The position numbers and the translations under genes were made by a program. A model generated the notes under the pieces. It saw only the letters and a list, made by a program, of their open reading frames with translations, was not told the DNA's origin and ran no database searches. A stretch of 8,895 nt of DNA from Rhodobacteraceae bacterium UBA2553. GTDB lineage: Bacteria > Pseudomonadota > Alphaproteobacteria > Rhodobacterales > Rhodobacteraceae. This document shows, one piece after another, positions 1-7,175 of this stretch. Each line of letters starts with the position of its first letter. The stretch's first letter is position 1. The stretch spans positions 1 through 8,895 of the forward strand of contig DDMF01000149.1 of assembly GCA_002340515.1 (NCBI GenBank), read 5' to 3'.

Positions 1-407
1 GGGGCCGGGCCGGGGGCGCGCTCGATCGGGGCTTGGGTCACGGCATTGGCGCCAATGGGCCAGAATTGCTGACGCAGTTGGTTTGTGCGCACAAGGAAAC
101 TGTCACGTGGGATCGCTCCCTGGGCGCGCAAGTTGCGCAGCTGCAGGTCCGCTGCCTGTTGGCTAAAAGGACCAAGCACGACCGCGTACCAATTGCCGCC
201 GACGCGAAACCCGCTGACGCCTTCGATTTGGCCGGCATAATTGCGCACGCGTTCCTCGGCGGCGCGCAAAGATGGGTGGGCTTCGACCTGAATCCAGATC
301 AGGTTTTCGGCTTGGGTCGCCTGGGCATGGCCCATTTGCGGAACCAAAGTGACACTCGATAATGTGGTGGCGCCTGCAAGCATGGCAGAAGCAAATAGCT
401 TTTTCAT
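1..407 (-). CDS. Secreted SPOR-domain protein, 5' part only (runs off left edge)
   Basis: The minus strand is open from an ATG at 407-405 to the window edge and gives 135 residues without a stop. A GAGGA Shine-Dalgarno lies at 415-411, three bases before the ATG. The protein starts with a signal peptide: MKKL, a hydrophobic stretch to about residue 23, and a likely cleavage after the GHA or AQA around residues 26-30. Residues 35-110 look like a SPOR domain: a WIQVEA strand, the turn and strand VGGNWYAVVLGPF (69-81), then a helix with AADLQLRNLRAQGAIP. SPOR domains bind denuded septal peptidoglycan. The sequence then becomes rich in Pro and Ala (QAPIERAPGPA), like a linker to a further domain beyond the edge. 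From memory, Rhodobacterales homologues next to glyQ continue into a trypsin-like protease or peptidoglycan-binding part; this cannot be seen here. It is divergent from glyQ. Confidence 0.8.
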   Translation of the reverse strand, partial: MKKLFASAMLAGATTLSSVTLVPQMGHAQATQAENLIWIQVEAHPSLRAAEERVRNYAGQIEGVSGFRVGGNWYAVVLGPFSQQAADLQLRNLRAQGAIPRDSFLVRTNQLRQQFWPIGANAVTQAPIERAPGPA

Positions 408-410
408 AGA

Positions 411-415
411 TCCTC
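411..415 (-). promoter_or_regulatory. Ribosome binding site of the SPOR-domain gene
   Basis: Reads GAGGA on the minus strand, three bases before the ATG at 407-405. It supports this start over other frames on the same strand. Confidence 0.6.
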
Positions 416-570
416 GTGGCCTCAGGGCTCTTATGGGTGTTTTGAATTCGGTTGAAGGCAAGTAACACAACATGCCCCGGTCTGGTCAACTCTCTGATGG
501 TGCTTTGCGATCACGATATGCGCCTTGGCGAAAGATTGTGACCCCAATTCGGCAAATGCCCATGCAGCGA

Positions 571-599
571 TTGACCCTTTGTGGCCCAGTGCCTATTGA
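571..599 (+). promoter_or_regulatory. Candidate sigma-70 promoter of the glyQ operon
   Basis: A -35-like TTGACC (571-576, 5 of 6 to consensus) is followed after exactly 17 bases by TATTGA (594-599, 3 of 6 to TATAAT). Transcription would begin near 606, leaving a leader of about 30 bases before the glyQ ATG at 636. The -10 box is weak. The rest of the 228-base divergent region 408-635 shows no other convincing box, hairpin or small gene, and no T-box-like leader. Confidence 0.4.
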
Positions 600-635
600 G
601 AAGGCCAAGTTGAATTGACGAGACAGGCGTGGATC

Positions 636-1580
636 ATGGGCCAGCAAGACATTAAACCGCAAAGCTTTCAGGAGATCATCCTGAGATTGCAGAATTACTG
701 GGCTGAGAAGGGCTGTGCGGTGCTTCAGCCATACGACATGGAAGTGGGCGCGGGCACGTTTCACCCGGCCACAACTTTGCGCTCGCTTGGATCAAATCCT
801 TGGGCCGCGGCCTATGTGCAACCCTCGCGTCGTCCGACCGATGGGCGGTACGGTGAAAACCCCAACCGTTTGCAGCATTATTACCAGTACCAAGTGCTGA
901 TCAAACCCAGCCCACCCAACCTGCAAGACCTCTATCTTGGATCCCTACGTGCGATTGGGATCGACATGGATCTGCACGACATCCGCTTTGTCGAAGATGA
1001 CTGGGAAAGCCCCACTTTGGGTGCTTGGGGTCTGGGTTGGGAGGTTTGGTGCGACGGTATGGAAGTCAGCCAATTCACCTATTTCCAACAGGTCGGCGGC
1101 TATGATTGCAAACCTGTGTCCGGCGAGCTGACTTACGGGCTTGAACGCCTCGCGATGTATATCCTTGGCGTCGATCACGTGATGGACATGCCCTATAATG
1201 CGCCCGACGCGCTGATCCCGCTGACCTATGGGGACGTCTTCAAACAGACCGAAGAAGAATACGCGCGGTGGAACTTTGACGTGGCCAACACCGATGTGCT
1301 GCTGCGCCATTTTGAAGAGGCCGAGGAGGAGTGTAAAACCATTCTCGATCAGGCCTATGATGACCCGAAAACCGGCAAGCGTATTGTCATGGCCCACCCG
1401 GCTTATGACCAATGCATCAAAGCCTCACACCTCTTTAACCTGCTCGACGCGCGCGGGGTGATTTCGGTCACCGAACGTCAGGCTTACATTGGCCGGGTGC
1501 GCGCGCTGTCAAAGCTTTGCGCCGACGCTTTTGTGCAAACCCGTGCGGGCGGCTGGACCCCCGAAGGGGACGTGGCGTGA
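636..1580 (+). CDS. glyQ: Glycyl-tRNA synthetase alpha subunit
   Basis: GlyQ is the catalytic class II subunit of the alpha2-beta2 bacterial glycyl-tRNA synthetase, which charges tRNA-Gly with glycine using ATP in the cytoplasm. The 314-residue product matches the usual length of about 300. Visible family signatures are FQEIILRLQNYW (11-22), GCAVLQPYDMEVGAGTFHP (26-44), the motif-2-like GRYGENPNRLQHYYQYQV (70-87), VEDDWESPTLGAWGLGWEVW (119-138), EVSQFTYFQQVGG (143-155) and the motif-3-like GELTYGLERLAMY (163-175). I chose the ATG at 636 because MGQQDIKPQSFQ fits the family N-terminus; an upstream in-frame TTG at 615 adds only seven residues with no support. The Shine-Dalgarno is poor. The stop overlaps the start of the next gene by 3 bases (GTGA), so translation is probably coupled, and all three genes to glyS look like one operon. 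Confidence 0.97.
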   Translation: MGQQDIKPQSFQEIILRLQNYWAEKGCAVLQPYDMEVGAGTFHPATTLRSLGSNPWAAAYVQPSRRPTDGRYGENPNRLQHYYQYQVLIKPSPPNLQDLYLGSLRAIGIDMDLHDIRFVEDDWESPTLGAWGLGWEVWCDGMEVSQFTYFQQVGGYDCKPVSGELTYGLERLAMYILGVDHVMDMPYNAPDALIPLTYGDVFKQTEEEYARWNFDVANTDVLLRHFEEAEEECKTILDQAYDDPKTGKRIVMAHPAYDQCIKASHLFNLLDARGVISVTERQAYIGRVRALSKLCADAFVQTRAGGWTPEGDVA

Positions 1581-2044
1581 GCGGGAAATTACTGGGATCT
1601 ATCATCGTGTTAGCAGGATTGATTGCCGGCGGCCTGATCTATTGGCTGCAAATCTATGCCTTTTATGACGAGGCCTCATCCGATACCGAAATCCGCCTGA
1701 CCAACATGGTCACCGGCGAGCCTGAAGTGGTGCTGTTTGACAGCTTTCAAGGGATCGACGCCAACTCCTCCCCGCTGCGCTTTCGTGGCTGTTTCACCAC
1801 CACGATGTCGCTGGCGATGTTGACCGAAACCTATGAAGTGGTCGAAGGCGCTGAGCCCCGCGTCGCCCCCGGTTGGTTTGATTGCTTTGATGCGTCAGAA
1901 ATTGGCCAAGCCCTGACCGAAGGCGGCGCAATTGCCTTTCTGGGCGAAAAAGACATTCAAGATGGCATCGACCGTGTGGTCGCCGTCTTTCCTGATGGCC
2001 GGGGCTTCGCCTGGCATCAGTTGAACGAAAAATATGACGAATAG
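1577..2044 (+). CDS. DUF6446-type single-pass membrane protein in the glyQS operon
   Basis: A 155-residue protein starting at a GTG (1577) that overlaps the glyQ stop as GTGA. Upstream in-frame starts lie inside glyQ and would add Arg-rich out-of-frame sequence. Residues 4-24 form one hydrophobic helix (LLGSIIVLAGLIAGGLIYWL), followed by about 130 residues that are probably periplasmic and acidic. Conserved-looking blocks are LFDSFQGIDANSSPLRFRGCF, APGWFDCFDA, GGAIAFLGEKDIQDGIDRVV and GRGFAWHQLNEKY. Two cysteines (in RGCF and FDCF) could pair. I recognise the pattern as the DUF6446 family of Rhodobacterales, sometimes mislabelled a histidine kinase, although no kinase motif is present. The function is unknown. 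Its position between glyQ and glyS, 17 bases before glyS, is a recurring arrangement as far as I recall, but says little about its role. Confidence 0.85.
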   Translation: MSGKLLGSIIVLAGLIAGGLIYWLQIYAFYDEASSDTEIRLTNMVTGEPEVVLFDSFQGIDANSSPLRFRGCFTTTMSLAMLTETYEVVEGAEPRVAPGWFDCFDASEIGQALTEGGAIAFLGEKDIQDGIDRVVAVFPDGRGFAWHQLNEKYDE

Positions 2045-2061
2045 AACGGCGAGACCATCCC

Positions 2062-4293
2062 ATGCCTGATCTGCTGATTGAACTCTTTTCCGAAGAAATC
2101 CCCGCCCGGATGCAAACCCGCGCCAGCGAGGATTTGAAAAAGCTTGTGACCGATGGTTTGGTTGAGGCTGGTTTGACCTATGCCGGTGCCCATGCGCTCT
2201 CAACCCCCCGTCGTTTGACGCTGGCCATTGACGGTCTTTTGGCCCAGTCGCCGGACACCAAAGAGGAACGCAAAGGCCCCAAAGTCGGCGCGCCGGATAA
2301 AGCAATCGAAGGGTTTCTGCGTGGCGCTGGCCTGACCCGCGATCAACTGGTTGAACGCGACACGCCCAAAGGTGCGATCTACTTTGCCTTGATCGAGAAA
2401 AAAGGCCGTCCCGCAGCGGACATCATCGCGGAAGTTCTTGAAAACACGATCCGCAACTTCCCATGGCCCAAATCCATGCGTTGGGGCAGCGGCAACCTGA
2501 AATGGGTGCGCCCGCTGCATTCCATCCTCTGCATCCTGTCCGATGAGGCCGGGTCGGAAATCGTGCCGCTGGATGTGGATGGTATCACGTCAGGCAACAG
2601 CACCGAAGGCCACCGTTTCATGGGAACGGGCCGCTTTTCGGTCACGTCGTTTGACGACTACGAGGCCAAGCTGAAGGCAAATAAAGTGGTCCTGAACCCA
2701 CAAGACCGCGCCGACCACATCTGGGAAGACGCCAAAAACGCCGCCTTCGCCCAAGGTCTTGAGATTGTCGAAGACATGGGCCTGTTGAAAGAGGTTGCCG
2801 GCCTGGTCGAATGGCCCGTCGTGCTGATGGGTGACATCGCGGATGATTTCATCGCTTTGCCACCAGAGGTGCTGCAAACCTCGATGCGCGAACACCAGAA
2901 ATTCTTTTCCGTGCGCAATCCGAAAACCGACCGAATTGAAAAATTCGTCACCGTCGCCAACCGGGAAACCGCCGACAATGGTGTGACCATTTTGGCGGGC
3001 AACCAAAAGGTGCTGTTTGCGCGTCTGGCCGATGCGAAATTCTTCTGGGAAAACGATCTGCGCGTGGCCGAAGCTGGCGCGCAGCCCTGGCTTGATAGCC
3101 TTGAGAATGTGACGTTCCACAACAAACTCGGCACCCAAGCCGCACGTATTGAACGCATCGCCGCAATAGCGAGTTGGTTAGCTCCAATAGCTGATGTCGA
3201 CCCCGAACTGGCGAGGAAAGCGGCACTCTGGTGTAAGGCCGATCTGTCGTCGGAAATGGTTTATGAGTTTCCAGAACTTCAAGGACTTATGGGAAAATAC
3301 TACGCTACTGCTGCAGGCCACCCTGTTGAGGTTGGCGCCGCAGCACTTGAGCATTACTCGCCCCTTGGCCCCAATGACGCTGTCCCTTCGGAGCCGATTT
3401 CGGTTCTTGTTTCCCTTGCCGAAAAGTTTGACCTTCTTGCCGCATTTTGGGCTATCAGCGAAAAACCAACTGGTTCGAAGGATCCATTTGCTCTGCGGCG
3501 AGCAGCGCTTGGGGTAATTCGGATTTTGCTTGAAAATAAGATCTCCGGTGGCATTTTGCCAATTGTGTATTGGTGTGTCGCCAAAATAAAATCTGAACGA
3601 TTTATGGAAGACCGGAAGGATGAATTTGTGACACTTGCAGTGAACCTTGCCAAGTTGAACAAAGATGAGGTGACTTTGGCGGTTGCAGACGCTCTGCGCG
3701 AAAACGTTGGTAATGGACAAGATCTAGACCGGCCTAAAGAAATCGCGCACGAGGCAATGGTCATAGCAGAAAACCTCCTCTCCTTCTTCCACGACCGCCT
3801 TAAGGTCTACCTCAAAGACCAAGGCATCCGTCACGATGTGATCGACGCCTGCCTTGCCATGCCGAAAAACGACGACCTCACTTTGTTGGTCAACCGCGCC
3901 ACGGCCCTCGCTGCGTTCCTCAAAACCGATGATGGCGAAAACCTGCTGCAAGGCTTCAAACGCGCCAACAACATTCTGGCGCAGGCTGAAGAGAAAGACG
4001 GGGTTGAATACTCCTATGGGGCCGATGTGAAATTTGCCGAAGACGACACAGAGAAAGCCCTGTTCGCCGCCCTCGATACGGCGGAAACAGCGTTGAAACC
4101 GGCGATGGAAACAGAAGATTTCGCCGCCGCCATGACCGCCATGGCCAGCCTGCGCGCGCCAATTGATGCATTTTTCGAGGCCGTTCAGATCAACTCCGAC
4201 AATGAAATTATTCGTCGCAATCGTCTGAACCTCTTGTCACGCATCCGGCAAATCTGTCTTTCGGTCGCCGATCTGAACAAAGTCGAAGGCTAA
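2062..4293 (+). CDS. glyS: Glycyl-tRNA synthetase beta subunit (mosaic middle segment)
   Basis: GlyS is the tRNA-binding partner of GlyQ. The 743-residue product begins with the family signature LLIELFSEEIPARM (4-17), then ALSTPRRLTLAI, ERKGPKVGAPDKAIEGFLRG and NFPWPKSMRWG. It continues with the HD-like central part (DLSSEMVYEFPELQGLMGKYY, 394-414, then KPTGSKDPFALRRAALGVIR, 468-487). It ends in the helical anticodon-binding (DALR-type) part with LRAPIDAFFEAVQI and RNRLNLLSRIR. The ATG at 2062 is the only sensible start. The frame is open throughout and every family block is present, so the gene looks functional. Two oddities: codons from about 3163 to 3775 differ sharply from the flanks, and residues 493-571 form a linker about 40 residues longer than I recall in E. 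coli GlyS (689 aa). It closes the glyQ operon and is followed by a terminator. Confidence 0.96.
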   Translation: MPDLLIELFSEEIPARMQTRASEDLKKLVTDGLVEAGLTYAGAHALSTPRRLTLAIDGLLAQSPDTKEERKGPKVGAPDKAIEGFLRGAGLTRDQLVERDTPKGAIYFALIEKKGRPAADIIAEVLENTIRNFPWPKSMRWGSGNLKWVRPLHSILCILSDEAGSEIVPLDVDGITSGNSTEGHRFMGTGRFSVTSFDDYEAKLKANKVVLNPQDRADHIWEDAKNAAFAQGLEIVEDMGLLKEVAGLVEWPVVLMGDIADDFIALPPEVLQTSMREHQKFFSVRNPKTDRIEKFVTVANRETADNGVTILAGNQKVLFARLADAKFFWENDLRVAEAGAQPWLDSLENVTFHNKLGTQAARIERIAAIASWLAPIADVDPELARKAALWCKADLSSEMVYEFPELQGLMGKYYATAAGHPVEVGAAALEHYSPLGPNDAVPSEPISVLVSLAEKFDLLAAFWAISEKPTGSKDPFALRRAALGVIRILLENKISGGILPIVYWCVAKIKSERFMEDRKDEFVTLAVNLAKLNKDEVTLAVADALRENVGNGQDLDRPKEIAHEAMVIAENLLSFFHDRLKVYLKDQGIRHDVIDACLAMPKNDDLTLLVNRATALAAFLKTDDGENLLQGFKRANNILAQAEEKDGVEYSYGADVKFAEDDTEKALFAALDTAETALKPAMETEDFAAAMTAMASLRAPIDAFFEAVQINSDNEIIRRNRLNLLSRIRQICLSVADLNKVEG
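3163..3775 (+). other. Block of foreign-looking codon usage inside glyS
   Basis: Counted by hand, GC at codon position 3 is 91 of 200 codons (about 46%) for 3181-3780. It is 54 of 80 (68%) just upstream (2881-3120) and 58 of 80 (73%) just downstream (3781-4020). All four ATA isoleucine codons I found in glyS (3166, 3187, 3586, 3763) fall here, together with TTA (3178), AGG (3214) and CTA (3724). The reading frame is kept and family motifs remain, so this looks like homologous replacement rather than damage. The edges are estimates by eye. Confidence 0.6.
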
Positions 4294-4375
4294 AGGGGCG
4301 CGGCCCCAGCGCCGCCCTCTTTTTCTTGCCTCAAATATCTCGGGGTGAGACCGCAGGTCGAGGGGCCGCGCCCCT
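4294..4375. repeat. Intergenic element with 14-bp perfect inverted repeat
   Basis: AGGGGCGCGGCCCC at 4294-4307 is the exact reverse complement of GGGGCCGCGCCCCT at 4362-4375, separated by 54 bases. Each arm can also fold on itself (GGGGC/GCCCC around three bases). The spacer holds TTGCCTCAAATATCTCGGGG, a string I associate with dispersed intergenic elements of Roseobacter genomes; that link is from memory. It begins immediately after the glyS stop. Confidence 0.5.
4295..4324 (+). terminator. Rho-independent terminator after glyS
   Basis: GGCGC (4297-4301) pairs with GCGCC (4309-4313) around a seven-base loop. The stem extends by GG/CC across a one-base bulge and is followed by TCTTTTT ending at 4324. 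It starts just after the glyS stop and coincides with the left arm of the inverted repeat, so the two could compete as folds. Confidence 0.5.
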
Positions 4376-4401
4376 AACTGCGCTTTCACGTCACGCAACC
4401 C

Positions 4402-4429
4402 TTGTGTGATGCGCCGCCCTTGTTATGCT
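4402..4429 (+). promoter_or_regulatory. Candidate promoter of the PPDK-like gene
   Basis: TTGTGT (4402-4407, 3 of 6) and TATGCT (4424-4429, 4 of 6) are 16 bases apart. A start of transcription near 4436 would suit the ATG at 4461 and exclude the in-frame ATG at 4425, which lies within the -10 box. Support is modest. Confidence 0.3.
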
Positions 4430-4460
4430 GCACAAAACCCTAACGCTGCGGTGCAGAAAA

Positions 4461-7010
4461 ATGACCAAGCCAGGATTCACAGAAATCACCCCAACCGCTC
4501 CGATCCAAACGGAGGAGCATGGCGGGCGTGCGAAATGCCTGCAACGGCTGATCCGGCTCGACATGCCTGTGCCAAAAACCATGGCGCTGTCTTTTGATGC
4601 GGTGCGCGGGGTGTCGGCGGGGGATATGCCGGATCTAAAGGCGATGCTTGCGCTGTTTGGTGAAGACCCTCTGATCTCTGTACGCCCGTCATCGGAGGAC
4701 CCCGATTGGGGTGGCCCCGGTGCCATTCTGAACATCGGCATGAATGATGTGGTGCATGGAAAACTGATCGAAACACACGGTGAGCTGGCTGCTAATGCCT
4801 TGTATTTACGGTTTATTCAGGCTTATGCGGTGCATGTTGGCCGTTTGGACCCGGATGAGTTTGAAGACATTTCCACACCGACGGCGGATACGCTTCAGGC
4901 TGCCCTTGATCACTATGAGGAAGAGACCGAAAGCTACTTCCCGCAGGATCCAAAAGAGCAGTTGGCCGAGGTGCTGCGGTCCATGTCGCGGGCTTGGCAA
5001 GGCACAACCGCGCGGCTGTTGCGTGAGGCGAAAGGGGCGCCTGCGGATGCGGGATTGGGGCTGGTCGTGCAGAAAATGGCGATTGGCGTTGGGCGTGATG
5101 TCTGTGGCTCAGGTGTGATCCAATTTGTGAACGGGCAAACCGGGCACCGTGAAATTCGCGGACGGTATCTTTGTAAAAGCCAAGGCCGTGATGCGCTAAC
5201 TGAGGTGGAAGCGCGCGACGTGATGTTTCTGACCAAAGACAAACGGGGCCGCTCGATCGAAGAGGTCTTGCCCGAGATGTTTCAGGCGCTTCTGGACTGT
5301 GGTGATCTGTGCCGCACCCGTCTTCGTGAAGAGATGGAAATCGAGTTTACCATTGATAATGAACAGCTTTTCATTCTGGATGCGGTGCGTGTGGCGCGCA
5401 GTGAACGGGCCAATGTGCGCATTGCGGTGACGTTGGCCAAGGATAAAATCATCTCGCGCGAAGAGGCGGTCATGCGTATTCCGCCCCGCGCGCTGAGTGA
5501 ACTTTTGCACAGTCAGATTGACCCGGAAAGCCCGCGCGACGTCTTTGTCACGGGCATTGGTGCAAGTCCGGGCGCGGCCACGGGGAAAATCGTTTTTTCC
5601 GCTCGTGCGGCCCAAGCCATGGCCGCACAGGGCGAGGATTGCATTCTGGTGCGGCGCGAAACCAGCCCCGAAGACATTCGCGGGATGCATGCGGCCAAGG
5701 GTATTTTGACCATTCGCGGTGGTATCACCAGCCACGCGGCGGTGATTGCGCGCGGGCTTGGGCTTCCTTGTGTCGTGGGGGCAAACGGCCTTTCGTTGGA
5801 GAAGAAAAAACAGCAATTGATCGCTCAGGACGGGCGGGTTCTGTCTGAAGGGGACGTGATCACCGTGGATGGTGAGGACGGGCAGGCCCTGGTGGGGTCT
5901 GTCGATATGCTCCCCCCGGAATTGGGCGAAAGCTTTTGTACGCTGATGGAATGGGTGGATGAATTTCGGGATATTGGCGTGCGGGCGAATGCCGATACGC
6001 CCCCGGATGCGCGCAACGCCCGAATGTTTGCGGCGGAAGGGATCGGACTGTGCCGGACCGAACATATGTTTTTCGACGATGATCGCCTGTTGGCCATGCG
6101 CGAAATGATTTTTGCCGATAAGCCGGTGGACCGCCGGGCGGCTCTGGCGCGGTTGCTTCCGATGCAACGTGATGATTTCAAAGAGCTATTTGAGATCATG
6201 CAAGGGCTTCCGGTGTGCATTCGTCTGTTTGACCCGCCCTTGCACGAATTTTTGCCCCATGGGCGCGAAGGGATGCGCGAACTGGCCGAGGCGCTGGATC
6301 TGCCATTGTCAGATGTGACCCGCCGGGTCGAAGGATTGCGCGAATTCAACCCGATGCTGGGCATGCGCGGGGTGCGTTTGGGTGTGACTGTCCCTGAAAT
6401 CTACGACATGCAGGCGCGCGCTATTTTTGAAGCAACTCTGGATGCGTCAAAACTCGGCGATCCGATTGTCCCGGAAATCATGATCCCGCTTGTGTCCGCG
6501 AAACGCGAGGTCGAGATCGTGAAGGCGCGGATTGATGCCGTCGCCGCTGCGGTTAAGATTGAACGGGGCGAAGAGTTCACCTATCGCCTTGGGGTGATGG
6601 TGGAAACGCCGCGCGCGGCTTTGCGGGCGGGTGAAATTGCCCAGCATGTGCATTTCATGTCCTTTGGCACCAATGACCTGACCCAGATGACCTATGGTCT
6701 GTCGCGCGATGATGCGGGGCGGTTTATGGGGGAATATGTCAATCAGGGGGTCTTTCCTGAAGATCCGTTCCATGTTCTGGACACTGAAGGTGTGGGCGAG
6801 TTGTTGGAAATTGGCGCCGCGCGCGGCCGAGAGGTGGACCCAGACCTGACACTTTCGATCTGTGGCGAACATGGCGGAAACCCCGAATCAATCAAGTTTT
6901 GTCGCGACGCGGGCTTTACCTATGTGTCCTGTTCTCCGTTCCGGGTGCCGGTGGCGCGATTGGCCGCAGCCCACTTGGCGTTGGTGGCACGTGTTGGGGA
7001 ACAAGGGTAA
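4461..7010 (+). CDS. Pyruvate, phosphate dikinase-family protein with divergent nucleotide-binding domain
   Basis: The 849-residue protein has the PPDK domain order: N-terminal nucleotide-binding part (about 1-350), swivelling phosphohistidine domain (about 370-460) and C-terminal PEP/pyruvate TIM barrel (about 480-845). PPDK interconverts ATP, phosphate and pyruvate with AMP, pyrophosphate and PEP. The catalytic His425 sits in RGGITSHAAVIARGLG. The barrel keeps Arg532 (GLCRTEHMFF), Arg588 (IRLFDPPLHEFLP), Glu715 (MVETPRAA), Asn738-Asp739 (FGTNDLTQMT), Cys801 (ICGEHGG) and the end motif SCSPFRVPVARLAAA. The N-terminal part is unusual. The usual GGKGANL reads GGRAKCL (21-27). The RSGA..SMPGMMDT loop reads RPSSEDPDWGGPGA after Arg75. 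DxE reads EIE (293-295). The LQTR motif reads LDAV (306-309). The phosphoryl donor may therefore differ from ATP, or the protein may be a non-classical relative; I give no symbol. Start: the ATG at 4461 was preferred to 4425, giving MTKPGFTEITPTAP. It stands alone on its strand, 167 bases after glyS. Confidence 0.85.
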   Translation: MTKPGFTEITPTAPIQTEEHGGRAKCLQRLIRLDMPVPKTMALSFDAVRGVSAGDMPDLKAMLALFGEDPLISVRPSSEDPDWGGPGAILNIGMNDVVHGKLIETHGELAANALYLRFIQAYAVHVGRLDPDEFEDISTPTADTLQAALDHYEEETESYFPQDPKEQLAEVLRSMSRAWQGTTARLLREAKGAPADAGLGLVVQKMAIGVGRDVCGSGVIQFVNGQTGHREIRGRYLCKSQGRDALTEVEARDVMFLTKDKRGRSIEEVLPEMFQALLDCGDLCRTRLREEMEIEFTIDNEQLFILDAVRVARSERANVRIAVTLAKDKIISREEAVMRIPPRALSELLHSQIDPESPRDVFVTGIGASPGAATGKIVFSARAAQAMAAQGEDCILVRRETSPEDIRGMHAAKGILTIRGGITSHAAVIARGLGLPCVVGANGLSLEKKKQQLIAQDGRVLSEGDVITVDGEDGQALVGSVDMLPPELGESFCTLMEWVDEFRDIGVRANADTPPDARNARMFAAEGIGLCRTEHMFFDDDRLLAMREMIFADKPVDRRAALARLLPMQRDDFKELFEIMQGLPVCIRLFDPPLHEFLPHGREGMRELAEALDLPLSDVTRRVEGLREFNPMLGMRGVRLGVTVPEIYDMQARAIFEATLDASKLGDPIVPEIMIPLVSAKREVEIVKARIDAVAAAVKIERGEEFTYRLGVMVETPRAALRAGEIAQHVHFMSFGTNDLTQMTYGLSRDDAGRFMGEYVNQGVFPEDPFHVLDTEGVGELLEIGAARGREVDPDLTLSICGEHGGNPESIKFCRDAGFTYVSCSPFRVPVARLAAAHLALVARVGEQG

Positions 7011-7175
7011 CTGCCCACCAGATGTTGCGATGAAATGAGCGATTTGCGTCACCTTACATGTCGGATTTCTCCTGCCAAAACCTCGCTTTTGGGGGCTGCA
7101 CTGGACGAAAGCGGTTTTTTGCCCTAAACCGCCGCGTCAACTGTGCCGCGTTCTGCGGTTCTGGGAGTGGGCAAA
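7011..7175 (+). other. Intergenic region with a 7-bp hairpin, no gene seen
   Basis: The 165 bases between the PPDK-like gene and the cell wall hydrolase hold one clear structure. GCGGTTT (7111-7117) pairs with AAACCGC (7126-7132) around an eight-base loop. No T-run follows on the plus strand, so it is not a standard terminator for the gene upstream. An open frame beginning at 7058 has no family character and crosses into the next gene in another frame. Confidence 0.35.
7163..7167 (+). promoter_or_regulatory. Ribosome binding site deciding the SleB-type gene start
   Basis: GGGAG eight bases before the ATG at 7176. It selects this start over the upstream in-frame GTG at 7143 and the ATG at 7185. 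Confidence 0.6.

Noticed and set aside
33..362. Plus-strand open frame of 109 codons
   Set aside because: It lies antisense to the SPOR-domain gene, which has a ribosome site, signal peptide and domain; the plus frame shows no family character.
163..489. Minus-strand open frame of 108 codons
   Set aside because: Different frame from the SPOR-domain gene on the same strand; Arg/Cys-rich translation typical of a shadow frame.
615..635. TTG at 615 as the start of glyQ
   Set aside because: Adds MTRQAWI, which has no counterpart I know in GlyQ, and would leave almost no leader after the candidate promoter.
486..764. Minus-strand open frame of 92 codons
   Set aside because: Overlaps the glyQ promoter region and the conserved 5' end of glyQ; no recognisable features.
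1577..2044. Histidine kinase, a label sometimes given to this family
   Set aside because: 155 residues with no H-box, ATPase or receiver motif.
3178..3720. Minus-strand open frames across the atypical glyS block, considered as an inserted foreign gene
   Set aside because: The glyS frame and motifs continue through the block, so it is not an insertion of another gene; the minus frames are Ser/Arg-rich shadows.
5196..6167. 323-codon minus-strand open frame inside the PPDK-like gene
   Set aside because: Long only because of the GC-rich codon pattern on the plus strand; its His/Arg-rich translation has no domain, while the plus frame carries full family motifs.
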